A stretch of DNA of 13,020 bases from Alphaproteobacteria bacterium. GTDB lineage: Bacteria > Pseudomonadota > Alphaproteobacteria > Rhizobiales > Rhizobiaceae. The DNA is taken from the NCBI GenBank assembly GCA_017308345.1, contig JAFKFE010000499.1, positions 1,614 through 14,633 on the forward strand, written 5' to 3'. Below are positions 1 to 9,044 of the stretch, one piece after another. Position 1 is the first letter of the stretch; every line of letters begins with the position of its first letter. Made by a program: the position numbers and the translations under genes. The notes under the pieces are model-generated. The model was not told where the DNA came from. It was given only the letters and a program-made list of their open reading frames with translations, and ran no database searches.

Positions 1-125
1 TTGACGTCGTCGACATAATTGCCCTTGCCCTGGGTGAAGCGGATGTCCTCGACCCGCTTCCTCTTGCAGCCCATGCCTTCGAGTTTGGCCTCGCGCTCCT
101 CGCGCGTGAGAGTCATGTCGTTCAT
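1..125 (-). CDS. coxL: Aerobic CO dehydrogenase large subunit, N-terminal fragment (cut by the window edge)
   Basis: This is the start of the molybdenum-containing large subunit, which in the CoxL family carries the Mo-Cu cytosine-dinucleotide cofactor and oxidises CO to CO2. Only 41 codons are visible. They include [19 protein letters not shown] followed by NYVDDV, the conserved N-terminal segment of xanthine oxidase-type large subunits and, from memory, essentially identical to CoxL of Oligotropha carboxidovorans. The ATG at 125-123 overlaps the coxS stop as ATGA, and AAGGAGG lies just upstream inside the end of coxS. A second in-frame ATG at 116-114 is possible but less well placed. The active-site loop that separates form I (CSFR) from form II lies outside the window. 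The form I call rests on this N-terminus, the close CoxS match and the M-S-L gene order. Confidence 0.9.
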   Translation of the reverse strand, partial: MNDMTLTREEREAKLEGMGCKRKRVEDIRFTQGKGNYVDDV

Positions 126-631
126 TCCGCGGCCTCCTTGAATTCGGTGCCGTTGATCTTGGCGGCGGCGTATTGGATCGCCCTGACGATGTTCTGGTAA
201 CCGGTGCAGCGGCAGAGATTGCCGGCGATGCCGAAGCGGATCTCTTCCTCGGTCGGGTTCGGGTTCTCCTGCAGCAGCCGGTGCGCGCGGGTGATCATGC
301 CCGGCGTGCAGAATCCGCATTGCAGCCCGTGCATCATGCGGAAGCCTTCCTGCAGCGCCGACAGCGTACCGTCCGGATTGGCGATGCCCTCGATCGTGGT
401 GATCTCGGCGCCTTCGGCCTGAACGGCAAAGACCGTGCAGCTCTTCACCGACATGCCGTTCATGTCGATCGTGCAGGCGCCGCAATGCGTCGTCTCGCAG
501 CCGATATGCGGGCCTGTAAGCTGCAGGTTCTCGCGAATGAAATGGATGAGCAGCGTGCGCGGCTCGACAAGCCCTTCGACGGGCTGGCCGTTCACCGTCA
601 TGCTGACCTGGGTCTTCTTGGCCTGGGCCAT
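122..631 (-). CDS. coxS: Aerobic CO dehydrogenase small [2Fe-2S] subunit
   Basis: The 169-residue iron-sulfur subunit carries electrons from the molybdenum site in CoxL to FAD in CoxM. The N-terminal ferredoxin-like domain has the distal cluster ligands C45, C50, C53 and C65 (motif CETTHCGAC). The C-terminal helical domain has C105, C108, C140 and C142 (CGFC and CRC), which bind the proximal cluster. Length and spacing match CoxS of O. carboxidovorans with an offset of three residues. Stretches such as [14 protein letters not shown] are very close to the form I protein as I recall it. The ATG at 631 follows AGGGAGGAACC, a good ribosome binding site. The gene starts 11 nt after the coxM stop and ends with a 4-nt ATGA overlap into coxL, so the three subunits are probably made from one message in matched amounts. 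Confidence 0.97.
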   Translation of the reverse strand: MAQAKKTQVSMTVNGQPVEGLVEPRTLLIHFIRENLQLTGPHIGCETTHCGACTIDMNGMSVKSCTVFAVQAEGAEITTIEGIANPDGTLSALQEGFRMMHGLQCGFCTPGMITRAHRLLQENPNPTEEEIRFGIAGNLCRCTGYQNIVRAIQYAAAKINGTEFKEAAE

Positions 632-642
632 CTGGTTCCTCC

Positions 643-1506
643 CTAGCGAGCGGCTGCGGCGGCGCGCTTCAGCGCCCGCTCGACCATGATGCCGCCGAGA
701 TGTTTGCGGTATTCCGGCGGGCCGCGTCCGTCGCCGGCCGGGCTCATGATCGCCCTGGCCGCTTCGGCCGCCTTCCTCAGCGATGCGTCGTCGAGCGTGG
801 TGCCGATTACGGCCGCCGCCGCGTCATCGGCCAGCAGCGCCGTCTCGGAAAGGTTGGTGAGGCCGATCGAGCAGGTCGCGACCTTGCCTCCCGCCATGGT
901 CAGCACCACGGCTGCGGCCGCTGTCGCATAGTCGCCGATCTTGCGCTTCAGCTTCTCGTAAGCGTAGCCATGGCCGGCCGGCGGCACCGGTATCGAGACC
1001 GAGGTGAGGATCTCGCCCGGCTCGATGGCGGTGAAATAGGCGCCTTGGTAGAATTCGCTCGCGGCGATCGTGCGGCTGCCGTTCGGCCCTTCCAGCGTAT
1101 AGTCGGCGCCGAGCGTCAGCATCAGGCCCGGCATGTCGTTGCCGGGATCGCCATTGGCGACGTTGCCGCCGATCGTGCCGCGATAGCGCACCTGCGGGTC
1201 GGCGATCAGCAAAGCCGTCTCGTGCAGGATCGGCAGGGAGGATGCGATCACGTTCGAAGCCAGCAATTCGTGCTGGGTCGTCATGGCGCCGATGACGATC
1301 CGGTCGCCGTCGCGAACGATCCGTTTCAGGTCGCCGATGCCGGCGAGGTCGACGAGATGGTCGGGCGTGGCGAGCCTCAGCTTCATCATCGGGATAAGGC
1401 TGTGGCCACCGGCCAACGGCCGCGCCTCGTCACCCAGTTCGATGAGCAGCTTTACGGCATCGGCGACGGATTCCGGCCGATGATAAGTGAATGGTCCCGG
1501 GATCAT
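643..1506 (-). CDS. coxM: Aerobic CO dehydrogenase medium (FAD-binding) subunit
   Basis: The 287-residue flavoprotein subunit accepts electrons from the CoxS clusters and passes them on, in known systems towards quinone. It shows the two FAD-binding motifs of this family, AGGHS at residues 32-36 and TIGG at 111-114 (context [16 protein letters not shown]). These positions match those of CoxM from O. carboxidovorans. A C-terminal CO dehydrogenase flavoprotein domain follows from about residue 180. The ATG at 1506 is preceded by AGGAGGAAGC, a near-ideal ribosome binding site, and the protein starts in the usual way ([11 protein letters not shown]). It is the first gene of coxMSL and lies 172 nt downstream of the coxC-like regulator. 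That gap holds a three-copy direct repeat, so coxM is the likely entry point for regulated transcription. Confidence 0.96.
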   Translation of the reverse strand: MIPGPFTYHRPESVADAVKLLIELGDEARPLAGGHSLIPMMKLRLATPDHLVDLAGIGDLKRIVRDGDRIVIGAMTTQHELLASNVIASSLPILHETALLIADPQVRYRGTIGGNVANGDPGNDMPGLMLTLGADYTLEGPNGSRTIAASEFYQGAYFTAIEPGEILTSVSIPVPPAGHGYAYEKLKRKIGDYATAAAAVVLTMAGGKVATCSIGLTNLSETALLADDAAAAVIGTTLDDASLRKAAEAARAIMSPAGDGRGPPEYRKHLGGIMVERALKRAAAAAR

Positions 1507-1627
1507 GCTTCCTCCTCTTCGCCCCTGGCCGCCCGGGTTCCATTTCGGTCCGGATTGGACTGGGGCTGTTTTGGAGGAAGGCTGCTGCGCGGCGCCCCCG
1601 GCTTCAAGACAAGTCGGGCTGGTGCGT

Positions 1628-1677
1628 CACGAAAGGCCGGATTTCACACGAAACGCGGCTTTTGCCGCACGAAATGC
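1628..1677. repeat. Triple direct repeat CACGAAANGC upstream of coxM; candidate LytTR operator
   Basis: Three exact copies of CACGAAANGC (plus strand; GCNTTTCGTG in the direction of transcription) lie at 1628-1637, 1647-1656 and 1668-1677. The starts are 19 and 21 bp apart, about two helical turns. They sit between the stop of the LytTR-domain regulator gene and coxM, 120-170 nt before the coxM start. LytTR regulators generally bind short direct repeats about two turns apart, so this is a plausible target for the adjacent regulator. The sequence and spacing are seen directly; the binding is inference. Confidence 0.55.
1655..1668 (-). other. Short perfect hairpin between coxC and coxM
   Basis: GCGGC-TTTT-GCCGC forms a perfect 5-bp GC-only stem with a 4-nt loop, starting about 10 nt past the coxC stop on the minus strand. 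It overlaps the ends of two CACGAAANGC repeat copies. The following minus-strand bases are GTTTCG, not a real U-tract, so a full intrinsic terminator is not supported. It could pause or attenuate read-through from coxC into coxM. Confidence 0.3.
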
Positions 1678-1678
1678 G

Positions 1679-2938
1679 TCAGGCCGACTGACCTTCCTTC
1701 GGCAGGGCGGTTCCCCGCGCGTGCCGCTTGAGGAGCCCCAGCCGGGCTCTCAGCTCGGCGATGCGGGCGCGGCTCACCGGCACCAGATGCGGCGCCGCGC
1801 CGTCGAGCTCGACGACCGCGCCGTCACCCTCCTTGCGCATCAGCACGACATGAGCGACCGAGATGATGTGGCTGCGGTGGACGCGCATGAAGCGCGACGG
1901 GTCGAGTTGGGATTCCGCTTCCGAGATCGACCAGGGGCTCATGCGCTCGCGGGCTCCGTCATGGACGAGCGTATAATGGGCGTCGGCGCGAATGCCGCGT
2001 ATCTCGTCGGCCTCGACGAAATGCATGCCATCGACCCCTTCGACCGGCAGGCGCGTTGCCAGCGGCAGCGGCGGTTGCCCAAGGCCATGCAGCGGCAGCG
2101 GTCGTTTTGCCCGCGAGCCCGGCGGATCGTCGCCCTCGGGCAGTTCCAGCGCGGCATCCACGGCACCGGACCCACCCGCCCATCCGACGGAAGTCGCGGC
2201 AGCGCGCTGCTGCGATTCCGGCACCAGGAAGAGCAGGAAACCGGCGACGACGAGAAAGGACAGAAGCGAGACGACCAACGCCAGGATCTGCGGCGAGGCG
2301 GTGAGACCATCCATGCCGTCGCTTGCCGAAGGCATCATTTGCATGCCGTACATTGCGGTGTAGTGCATGCCCGAAACGGCAAAGCCGAAAGCAATGGCGC
2401 TGAGCGCGAGCCGCATGCCGACTTGCCGCGCGAGAAGTATCCGCAATCCACCATAAGCGGTGCCGACGGCGATCAGCACTGAACCCAGCATCATCCTGGG
2501 GTCGTGATGGATGTGGAACGGACCGGCAAGCCCGTGGATGCCGACATAGTGCATCGATACGATGCCGGTGCCCAGCAGCAGCGCCGAGGCGATGACGCGG
2601 CTGCCGGAGGGCTCGCCGATGGACACGAAAAACAGCGAAACGCCGACGACAAGCGCGCAGATCAGAAACGAGACGATGGTGGGCAGAACGAGATAGGTGG
2701 TGCCCGCGGGCAACGGCGCCGCCAGCACGCCGATGAAATGCATGGTCCAGATGCCGACGGCGAGAAAGAAGGCCGCGCCGGCCAGCAAAAGCCTACGGCT
2801 CGCGCCAGGCGTGCCACGCACGCGCGCTGCCAGGCCGAATCCCGTATATCCTCCCAGGATCGCGATCACCACCGAGAGCGCGACCAGATAAGGGTTGTGC
2901 CCTTCGAACATGCCGGTACCCACCGGTGAGATATCCAC
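1679..2938 (-). CDS. coxC: CoxC-like membrane sensor-regulator with MHYT and LytTR domains
   Basis: The 419-residue protein has an N-terminal integral membrane MHYT domain of about seven helices (roughly residues 17-240). It contains three repeats of the diagnostic motif: MHFIG 66-70, MHYVG 129-133 and MHYTA 191-195. A proline- and glycine-rich linker follows, then a C-terminal LytTR DNA-binding domain at about 297-401 (FMRVHRSHIIS core). MHYT domains are proposed to bind copper and sense gases such as CO, NO or O2. CoxC and CoxH of O. carboxidovorans have this MHYT-LytTR architecture, and coxC precedes coxMSL there as here. The likely role is a membrane-bound CO-responsive regulator of the cox genes. 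The start is uncertain: GTG at 2938 directly follows an in-frame TAG, and ATG at 2911 (MFEGHNPYLVAL) also gives a normal MHYT start. Neither has a well-spaced ribosome site. Confidence 0.88.
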   Translation of the reverse strand: MDISPVGTGMFEGHNPYLVALSVVIAILGGYTGFGLAARVRGTPGASRRLLLAGAAFFLAVGIWTMHFIGVLAAPLPAGTTYLVLPTIVSFLICALVVGVSLFFVSIGEPSGSRVIASALLLGTGIVSMHYVGIHGLAGPFHIHHDPRMMLGSVLIAVGTAYGGLRILLARQVGMRLALSAIAFGFAVSGMHYTAMYGMQMMPSASDGMDGLTASPQILALVVSLLSFLVVAGFLLFLVPESQQRAAATSVGWAGGSGAVDAALELPEGDDPPGSRAKRPLPLHGLGQPPLPLATRLPVEGVDGMHFVEADEIRGIRADAHYTLVHDGARERMSPWSISEAESQLDPSRFMRVHRSHIISVAHVVLMRKEGDGAVVELDGAAPHLVPVSRARIAELRARLGLLKRHARGTALPKEGQSA

Positions 2939-2965
2939 CTATCCACACGGCGCTTCCTCCCGGCG

Positions 2966-2993
2966 AGTGTACAAGTGAGCGCCGCTTTTGCAA
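2966..2993 (-). promoter_or_regulatory. Candidate sigma-70-type promoter for coxC
   Basis: On the minus strand TTGCAA (2993-2988) and TACACT (2971-2966) are separated by 16 nt. Each matches 4 of 6 bases of the -35 and -10 consensus. Transcription would begin near 2959, about 20 nt before the GTG at 2938. It is the best box pair I found in this spacer. Support is by eye only, and the TTGCAA could equally belong to another binding site. Confidence 0.3.
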
Positions 2994-3022
2994 CGGTTGA
3001 AGCCAATTCCAGGAAAGTGTGC

Positions 3023-3045
3023 GGCGGGTTTCCCCCGGAACCGCC
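3023..3045. other. Imperfect stem-loop in the 216-nt mutase-coxC spacer
   Basis: The spacer 2939-3154 holds no gene. About 110 nt after the mutase stop, minus-strand GGCGGTTCC and GGAA-AC-CCGCC can pair as a 9-bp stem with a 2-nt bulge and a GGG loop. No U-tract follows on either strand, so it is not a canonical intrinsic terminator. It may still slow transcription leaving the pcc operon. Apart from this and the candidate coxC promoter, I see nothing in the spacer. Confidence 0.25.
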
Positions 3046-3154
3046 CAAAAACCGCGAGTTGGAGCCGGCTGGCGGTCCTATCAAACGCTGACCTGCTCGA
3101 GGCTTTGGCCCGGCGCTTTTGTGTTCGCTGCTCATTGGCGTTGCCGGACCGATG

Positions 3155-5290
3155 TCAGGCGTTGCGGCGCCGGCCCTCCAGGAGGTCGAGCACGGCATGC
3201 GCGGCGTCGAGCACGTTGGTGCCGGGGCCGAAGACCGCGGCGACGCCATGGTCCAGCAGGAACTGATAGTCCTGCCTGGGAATGACGCCTCCGACCACGA
3301 CCACGACATCCTTGGCGCCCTGCGCCTTCAGCGCTTCGACGAGTTGCGGCGCCAGCGTCTTGTGGCCGGCGGCGAGCGAAGACATGCCCACCACATGGAC
3401 TTTCGACCTTGCCGCCAGCTCGGCCACTTCCCGCGGCGTCTGGAACAACGGTCCGGCGATCACGTCGAAGCCGATATCGCCGAAGGCCGACGCAATGATC
3501 TTGGCGCCGCGATCGTGGCCGTCCTGGCCGAGCTTGGCGACCAGAAGGCGCGGTGTTTCGCCGAGCTCGGCGGCGACCTCCTTCAACCGCGAAACCAGCG
3601 TCTCGTATTCGGGCTCGCCGGCATAGGACCGGCCGTAGACGTCGCGCACCACCTTGGGCGTCGCGGCGTGGTCACCAAAGGCCCGGCGCAAGGCATCGGA
3701 AATCTCGCCTACGCTGGCGCGCGCGCGTGCGGCTTCGACGGCCGCTTCGAGCACATTTCCCTTGCCGGTATCCGCGACCTTTTCCAGCAAGGCGAGCGCG
3801 GCTTCGACCCGCTTGGGATCCCGCTGTCGGCGCGTCTGCTCCAGGCGTTTCACCTGCGCCTCGCGCACGGCCTTGTTGTCGATGTCGAGGATATCGATCT
3901 GGTCCTCGTTCTCCAGACGGTACTTGTTGACGCCGACGATCACGTCGCCGCCGCGGTCGACCGCGGCCTGCCTGCGCGTCGCGGCCTCTTCAATCAGGCG
4001 CTTGGGCAGCCCCTCGATGACCGCCTTGGTCATGCCGCCTCTTGCCTCGACCTCCTCGATCAACGCCCACGCCGCATCGGCGAGCTCCTTGGTCAGGCTC
4101 TCGACATAGTAGGAGCCGGCCAGCGGATCGACCACCTTCGTCACACCCGTCTCATGCTGGAGGATCAACTGGGTGTTGCGCGCGATACGGGCCGAGAACT
4201 CCGTCGGCAGCGCGATCGCCTCGTCGAAGGAATTGGTGTGCAGGCTCTGTGTGCCGCCGAGCACGGCGCTCATCGCTTCATAGGCGGTGCGCACGATGTT
4301 GTTGTAGGGATCCTGCTCCTGCAGCGAGACGCCGGATGTCTGGCAGTGGGTGCGCAGCATCAGCGACGAGGCCTTCTTCGGCTGGAACTCCTCCATGATG
4401 CGGGTCCACAGCAGCCGCGCCGCGCGCAGCTTGGCCGCCTCCATGAAGAAGTTCATGCCGATGGCGAAGAAGAAGGACAGCCGGCCGGCGAAATCGTCGA
4501 CGTCGAGGCCCTTCCTCAGCGCGGCGCGGACATATTCGCGCCCGTCGGCGAGCGTGAAGGCGAGCTCCTGCACCAGCGTCGCTCCCGCCTCCTGCATATG
4601 ATAGCCGGAGATCGAGATCGAGTTGAATTTGGGCATCTCCCTCGCCGTGTACTCGATGATGTCGGCGACGATCCGCATGGAGGGCTCTGGCGGGTAGATG
4701 TAGGTGTTGCGGACCATGAACTCCTTGAGGATGTCGTTCTGGATCGTGCCTGAGAGCTGCGCGCGCGGCACGCCCTGCTCCTCGCCCGCGACGATGAAGC
4801 TGGCGAGGATCGGGATCACCGCGCCGTTCATGGTCATCGACACTGAAACCTTGTCGAGCGGGATACCGTCGAACAGGATCTTCATGTCCTCGACGGAATC
4901 GATCGCGACGCCCGCCTTGCCGACATCGCCCTCGACGCGCGGGTGGTCGCTGTCGTAGCCGCGATGGGTGGCAAGGTCGAAGGCCACCGACACGCCTTGC
5001 TGGCCGGCGGCGAGCGCCTTGCGGTAGAAGGCGTTGGAGGCCTCCGCCGTCGAGAAGCCGGCATACTGCCGGATCGTCCACGGCCGGCCGGCATACATGG
5101 TGGCGCGCGGCCCGCGCAGGAACGGCTTTTGCCCCGGCAGGCCGCCGAGATAGCCGTTCCCCTCGAGATCCCGTGCCGTGTAGAGAGGCTTGACGTCGAT
5201 GCCTTCCGGCGTGTGCCAGGTGAGCGTGTCCGGGTCGGCCTTGACCTCCCTTTCGGCCAGGGCGCGCCACTGTTCGAGTTCGTCGGCCAT
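3155..5290 (-). CDS. scpA: Methylmalonyl-CoA mutase (coenzyme B12-dependent)
   Basis: This 711-residue single-chain mutase (also named bhbA, mcmA or mutB) converts (R)-methylmalonyl-CoA to succinyl-CoA, the last step of propionyl-CoA assimilation. The N-terminal TIM-barrel domain shows [12 protein letters not shown] near residues 70-81, [15 protein letters not shown] near 102-116 and [11 protein letters not shown] with the conserved active-site His near 231. The C-terminal cobalamin domain carries DGHDRG at 590-595, with the His that replaces dimethylbenzimidazole as lower axial cobalt ligand. Length matches the homodimeric type, and no small-subunit gene is nearby. The ATG at 5290 shares one base with the pccA stop (TGATG). 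A GTG one codon upstream at 5293 would give a 4-nt GTGA overlap and cannot be excluded. GGAG lies 5-8 nt before either start. It is the last gene of the pcc operon. Confidence 0.97.
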   Translation of the reverse strand: MADELEQWRALAEREVKADPDTLTWHTPEGIDVKPLYTARDLEGNGYLGGLPGQKPFLRGPRATMYAGRPWTIRQYAGFSTAEASNAFYRKALAAGQQGVSVAFDLATHRGYDSDHPRVEGDVGKAGVAIDSVEDMKILFDGIPLDKVSVSMTMNGAVIPILASFIVAGEEQGVPRAQLSGTIQNDILKEFMVRNTYIYPPEPSMRIVADIIEYTAREMPKFNSISISGYHMQEAGATLVQELAFTLADGREYVRAALRKGLDVDDFAGRLSFFFAIGMNFFMEAAKLRAARLLWTRIMEEFQPKKASSLMLRTHCQTSGVSLQEQDPYNNIVRTAYEAMSAVLGGTQSLHTNSFDEAIALPTEFSARIARNTQLILQHETGVTKVVDPLAGSYYVESLTKELADAAWALIEEVEARGGMTKAVIEGLPKRLIEEAATRRQAAVDRGGDVIVGVNKYRLENEDQIDILDIDNKAVREAQVKRLEQTRRQRDPKRVEAALALLEKVADTGKGNVLEAAVEAARARASVGEISDALRRAFGDHAATPKVVRDVYGRSYAGEPEYETLVSRLKEVAAELGETPRLLVAKLGQDGHDRGAKIIASAFGDIGFDVIAGPLFQTPREVAELAARSKVHVVGMSSLAAGHKTLAPQLVEALKAQGAKDVVVVVGGVIPRQDYQFLLDHGVAAVFGPGTNVLDAAHAVLDLLEGRRRNA

Positions 5291-7293
5291 CACTCGAACT
5301 CCATGATCAGCTCATCGACCGCGAGGCTGGCGCCGGCTCTTGCCGCGATCGCCTTGACCACTGCCCGGCGTTCGGCGCGCAGCACGTTTTCCATCTTCAT
5401 GGCCTCCACGGTCGCGAGCGTCTGCCCGGCCTCGACCGTGTCGCCCACCTGCACCGCCAGCGAGGTGATGACACCGGGCATCGGGCACAGCAGCATCTTC
5501 GACGTGTCGGGCGGCGTCTTCACCGGCATCAGCCGGGCAAGCTCGGCCACGCGCGGCGAGCGCACGAATGCCGTGACGTCGATGCCCCGCCAGCGCAGGC
5601 GCAGCCCGGAGCCGTTTAGCGACACCTTGACGCCCGCCGCTTCGCCTTCCACGGCGAAGGCCGCATGGCTGTCTCCCGGCAGCCAATCGCTGGACACCGT
5701 AAGGCTTGGACCATCGGCAAAGACGATGGTGTCGCCGGCCGCGTCCTGAGCGATGACGAGCGCGAATTCACGATCGGCCACCGTCACGACCCAGTCCTTG
5801 CCGATGCTGCGCTGATGGTTGGCGAGGGCGCCCGAAATCCGCGCCGACCGGCGAACGATCCTCGCATTGATGAAGGCGGCGACGGCCGCAAGCAGGCGCG
5901 CCTGGGCATCGTCCGGCTCGACGCCCTGGAAACCGTCCGGGAACTCCTCCGCGATATAGGCCGTGGTAAGCCGGCCCTCGCGGAAGCGCGGCTGCGCCAT
6001 CACCGCCGACAGGAAAGGAAGGTTGTGGCCGATGCCCTCCACCTCGAAGTCGTCGAGCGCCTGCGCCATCGCGTCGATCGATCTGCCACGGTCCGGCGCC
6101 CAGGCGCAGAGCTTTGCGATCATCGGATCGTAGTACATCGAGATCTCGCCGCCCTCGAACACGCCGGTGTCGTTGCGCACGATCGTGCCGTCGTCGCGCG
6201 ACCCCTCGACCGGCGGCCGGTAGCGGGTCAGGCGCCCGATGGAGGGCAGGAAATTGCGGTACGGATCCTCGGCATAGAGCCGGCTTTCGATGGCCCAGCC
6301 GCTCAGCTTCACATCGTCCTGGCCAAAGCGCAGCTTTTCGCCGGCGGCGATCCGGATCATCTCCTCGACGAGGTCGAGGCCGGTGACCAGCTCCGTTACA
6401 GGATGCTCGACCTGAAGCCGGGTGTTCATCTCCAGGAAGTAGAAGTTCTTCTTGCCGTCGACGATGAACTCGACCGTGCCGGCCGAGAAATAGCCGACCT
6501 CGCGCGCCAGCGCGACGGCCTGCTCCCCCATGGCCTTGCGGGTAGCCGGATCGAGGAAGGGCGATGGCGCTTCCTCGATGACCTTCTGGTTGCGCCGCTG
6601 GATCGAGCATTCGCGCTCGCCCAGATAGACGATGTTGCCGTGCTGGTCGCCCAGCACCTGGATCTCGATGTGGCGGGGTTCAGTGACGAACTTCTCGATG
6701 AAGATGCGGTCGTCGCCGAAGGAGGCCTTGGCTTCGTTCCTAGACGACTGGAACCCCTCGCGCGCCTCGCGGTCGCTCCAGGCGATGCGCATGCCCTTGC
6801 CGCCTCCGCCGGCGGACGCCTTGATCATCACCGGGTAGCCGATCGATGCGGCGATGCGCACGGCTTCGTCCGCGTCCTCGATCAGATCCATATGGCCGGG
6901 CACGGTGGAGACGCCGGCCGCGGCGGCGATGCGTTTGGAGGTAATCTTGTCACCCATCGCCTCGATCGCCGCCACGGGCGGGCCGATGAAGGCGATGCCG
7001 GCATCCTTGAGCGCATCGGCGAAATTGGCGTTCTCCGACAGGAAGCCATAGCCCGGATGCACCGCGTCGGCGCCCACGGCCTTCGCCGTGTCCACGATCT
7101 TGCCGATGACGATGTAGGACTGGCTGGAAGGCGGTGGCCCGATGTGGATTGCCTCGTCCGCCATCTTCACATGCAGCGCGTCGCGATCGGCGTCCGAATA
7201 GACCGCTACCGTCGCTATGCCGAGTTTGCGGGCCGTTTTGATAACGCGGCAGGCGATCTCGCCGCGATTGGCTATGAGGATTTTCCTGAACAT
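5290..7293 (-). CDS. pccA: Propionyl-CoA carboxylase alpha subunit (biotin carboxylase + biotin carrier)
   Basis: The 667-residue alpha subunit uses ATP and bicarbonate to carboxylate its own biotin for transfer to propionyl-CoA by PccB. The N-terminal biotin carboxylase domain ([17 protein letters not shown] start) has the ATP-binding glycine loop GGGGKG at 162-167 and the catalytic segment [10 protein letters not shown] at 288-297. A connecting (BT-like) region spans about 460-590. The C-terminal carrier domain has EAMKM, with biotinylated lysine K633 placed 34 residues from the end as is typical. The ATG at 7293 is chosen because the conserved N-terminus begins there. An open extension to 7419 is only the read-through of the overlapping upstream frame. 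The start overlaps the stop of the 70-residue upstream gene as TAATG and has only a weak ribosome site, so translation probably depends on coupling. Confidence 0.97.
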   Translation of the reverse strand: MFRKILIANRGEIACRVIKTARKLGIATVAVYSDADRDALHVKMADEAIHIGPPPSSQSYIVIGKIVDTAKAVGADAVHPGYGFLSENANFADALKDAGIAFIGPPVAAIEAMGDKITSKRIAAAAGVSTVPGHMDLIEDADEAVRIAASIGYPVMIKASAGGGGKGMRIAWSDREAREGFQSSRNEAKASFGDDRIFIEKFVTEPRHIEIQVLGDQHGNIVYLGERECSIQRRNQKVIEEAPSPFLDPATRKAMGEQAVALAREVGYFSAGTVEFIVDGKKNFYFLEMNTRLQVEHPVTELVTGLDLVEEMIRIAAGEKLRFGQDDVKLSGWAIESRLYAEDPYRNFLPSIGRLTRYRPPVEGSRDDGTIVRNDTGVFEGGEISMYYDPMIAKLCAWAPDRGRSIDAMAQALDDFEVEGIGHNLPFLSAVMAQPRFREGRLTTAYIAEEFPDGFQGVEPDDAQARLLAAVAAFINARIVRRSARISGALANHQRSIGKDWVVTVADREFALVIAQDAAGDTIVFADGPSLTVSSDWLPGDSHAAFAVEGEAAGVKVSLNGSGLRLRWRGIDVTAFVRSPRVAELARLMPVKTPPDTSKMLLCPMPGVITSLAVQVGDTVEAGQTLATVEAMKMENVLRAERRAVVKAIAARAGASLAVDELIMEFE

Positions 7294-7505
7294 TATCGCT
7301 CGACCACAAATGTTTCCGACCCGCCTTCGCGCGTCCATTTCAGCGCTGAACGCTCCAGTGTCCTGGGCACGTCGATCACGCACAGGCACCAGTCCATCTC
7401 GCCATGGCGGTCCGCCCATTCGAGGAGCCTCTCGGCGCCAAGCCGGGCGGCAAGCTGCTGCGGCGTCGAGCAGAGAATTCCGTCAATCTCAACCTGCGTG
7501 CACAT
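7293..7505 (-). CDS. Small protein of unknown function between pccB and pccA
   Basis: I do not recognise this 70-residue protein. It is supported as a real gene by position: ATG at 7505 lies 6 nt after the pccB stop behind GAGGGG, and its TAA overlaps the pccA ATG (TAATG). The reading frame exactly bridges the two carboxylase subunit genes. The protein is soluble-looking, with no membrane segment or signal peptide. It has four cysteines (C2, C12, and a C40-L-C42 pair after EMDW) and a probable helix LAARLGAERLLEWADRHG. Because it is sandwiched between alpha and beta subunit genes, it may assist assembly or regulation of the carboxylase, comparable in position though not visibly in sequence to small accessory carboxylase subunits. 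Its minimum role may be to couple pccA translation to pccB. Confidence 0.8.
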   Translation of the reverse strand: MCTQVEIDGILCSTPQQLAARLGAERLLEWADRHGEMDWCLCVIDVPRTLERSALKWTREGGSETFVVER

Positions 7506-7511
7506 CGCCCC

Positions 7512-9044
7512 TCACAGCGGCATGGTGTCGTGCTTCTTCCAGCGCGGCTCGACGTTCTTGCCGCGCAGTGCCGCGAAGGCGCGCGCGATGCGCTTGCGCG
7601 ACGAATGCGGCATGATCACCTCGTCGATGAAGCCGCGTTCGGCCGCCACGAACGGATTGGCGAAGCGCGCCTCGTACTCCCTGGTCCGCGCCGCGATCTT
7701 GCCCGCGTCCGCGAGTTCCGAGCGATAAAGGATCTCGGTCGCGCCCTTGGCGCCCATCACCGCGATCTCGGCGGTCGGCCAGGCATAGTTGACGTCCGCG
7801 CCGATATGCTTGGAGGCCATCACGTCATAGGCGCCGCCATAGGCCTTGCGCGTGATCAGCGTCACCATCGGCACCGTCGCCTGCGCATATGCGAAGAGAA
7901 GCTTGGCGCCGTGCTTGATCACGCCGCCATATTCCTGGCTCGTGCCGGGCAGGAAGCCGGGCACGTCGACCAGCGTCAGAAGCGGGATGTTGAAAGCGTC
8001 GCAGAAGCGCACGAAACGGGCGGCCTTGCGGCTGGAATCGATGTCGAGGCATCCCGCCAGCACCATCGGCTGGTTGGCGACGACGCCAACGGTCTGGCCT
8101 TCGAGCCGCAGGAAGCCGGTGATGATGTTCCTGGCATAGGCCTCCTGGATCTCGAAGAAATCGCTCTCGTCGGCGATGGCCAGGATCAGTTCCTTCATAT
8201 CGTAGGGCTTGTTGGCGCTGTCGGGCACCAGCGTGTCCAGCCGCATGTCGAGGCGCGCGGGGTCGTCATGGAACGGCCTGGCCGGCGGCTTGTCGCGATT
8301 GTTGAGCGGCAGGAAGTCGAACAGCCTGCGGATCGCCTCCAGCGCCTCGACATCGTTCTCGAAGGCGCCGTCGGCCACGGAGGATTTCTGCGTATGCGTG
8401 CCGGCGCCGCCAAGTTCCTCCGCCGTGACGATCTCGTTGGTGACGGTCTTGACCACATCCGGGCCGGTGACGAACATGTAGGAGGTGTCGCGCACCATGA
8501 AGATGAAGTCGGTCATGGCCGGCGAATAGACCGCGCCGCCGGCGCATGGGCCCATGATCACCGAGATCTGCGGCACCACCCCGGAAGCGTCCACATTGCG
8601 CTTGAAGACGTCGGCATAGCCGGCCAGCGAATCCACGCCCTCCTGGATGCGCGCCCCGCCGGAATCGTTGAGGCCGATGACGGGCGCGCCGTTCCTGGCC
8701 GCCATGTCCATGATCTTGCAGATCTTCCTGGCATGCGTCTCCGACAGCGAGCCGCCGAGCACGGTGAAGTCCTGGCTGAAGACATAGACCATGCGGCCGT
8801 TGATGGTGCCCCAGCCGGTGACGACGCCGTCGCCGGCGATCTTCTGAGCAGCCATCCCGAACTCGGTCGCCCGATGGGTGACGTACATGTCGTATTCCTC
8901 GAAGGAGCCCTCATCGAGAAGCACGTCCAGCCGTTCGCGCGCCGTCAGCTTGCCCTTCGCATGCTGGGCGTCGATGCGCTTCTGGCCGCCGCCGAGGCGC
9001 GCCTCGACGCGCCTCGCCTCCAACTGTTCCAGCACGGCGCGCAT
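7512..9044 (-). CDS. pccB: Propionyl-CoA carboxylase beta subunit (carboxyltransferase)
   Basis: The 510-residue beta subunit transfers the carboxyl group from biotin on PccA to propionyl-CoA, giving (S)-methylmalonyl-CoA. It shows the duplicated crotonase-like fold of acyl-CoA carboxyltransferases. SGGARIQEG at 128-136 and [12 protein letters not shown] at 165-176 form the first oxyanion region. [15 protein letters not shown] at 360-374 and [13 protein letters not shown] at 400-412 form the second. The Asp in GGAYDVM (D407) is at or near the position reported to favour propionyl- over acetyl-CoA in Streptomyces PccB, as I recall it. The ATG at 9044 is chosen because family homology begins there ([12 protein letters not shown]). 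GGGAGG lies about 10 nt upstream. The start overlaps the stop of a 39-codon small ORF (TGATG). The extra open frame up to 9242 does not resemble the family. Confidence 0.96.
   Translation of the reverse strand: MRAVLEQLEARRVEARLGGGQKRIDAQHAKGKLTARERLDVLLDEGSFEEYDMYVTHRATEFGMAAQKIAGDGVVTGWGTINGRMVYVFSQDFTVLGGSLSETHARKICKIMDMAARNGAPVIGLNDSGGARIQEGVDSLAGYADVFKRNVDASGVVPQISVIMGPCAGGAVYSPAMTDFIFMVRDTSYMFVTGPDVVKTVTNEIVTAEELGGAGTHTQKSSVADGAFENDVEALEAIRRLFDFLPLNNRDKPPARPFHDDPARLDMRLDTLVPDSANKPYDMKELILAIADESDFFEIQEAYARNIITGFLRLEGQTVGVVANQPMVLAGCLDIDSSRKAARFVRFCDAFNIPLLTLVDVPGFLPGTSQEYGGVIKHGAKLLFAYAQATVPMVTLITRKAYGGAYDVMASKHIGADVNYAWPTAEIAVMGAKGATEILYRSELADAGKIAARTREYEARFANPFVAAERGFIDEVIMPHSSRKRIARAFAALRGKNVEPRWKKHDTMPL

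Noticed and set aside
700..2482. Overlapping plus-strand frames opposite coxM and coxC
   Set aside because: They are antisense to genes with clear family motifs, and they run across the coxC-coxM spacer only because stop codons are rare at this GC content.
2987..2994. TTTGCAAC on the plus strand (GTTGCAAA on the minus), 7 of 8 matches to the PccR octamer upstream of coxC
   Set aside because: It is a single half-site with no partner at 4-nt spacing, and it coincides with the putative -35 element. This is too weak to claim PccR control of the cox genes.
3119..4753. Long plus-strand open frame (544 codons) opposite the mutase gene
   Set aside because: It is antisense to a complete, motif-confirmed mutase. 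Its translation is rich in Arg, Asp, Gly and His as expected from the reverse frame of GC-rich codons, and it shows no domain I recognise.
7294..7419. 42-residue N-terminal extension of pccA
   Set aside because: It is read-through in a second frame of the 70-residue gene. The conserved biotin carboxylase N-terminus begins at the ATG at 7293.
5665..7728. Long plus-strand open frame (687 codons) opposite pccA, the small gene and the end of pccB
   Set aside because: It spans three well-supported minus-strand genes and has the same reverse-complement composition artefact, with no domain signature.
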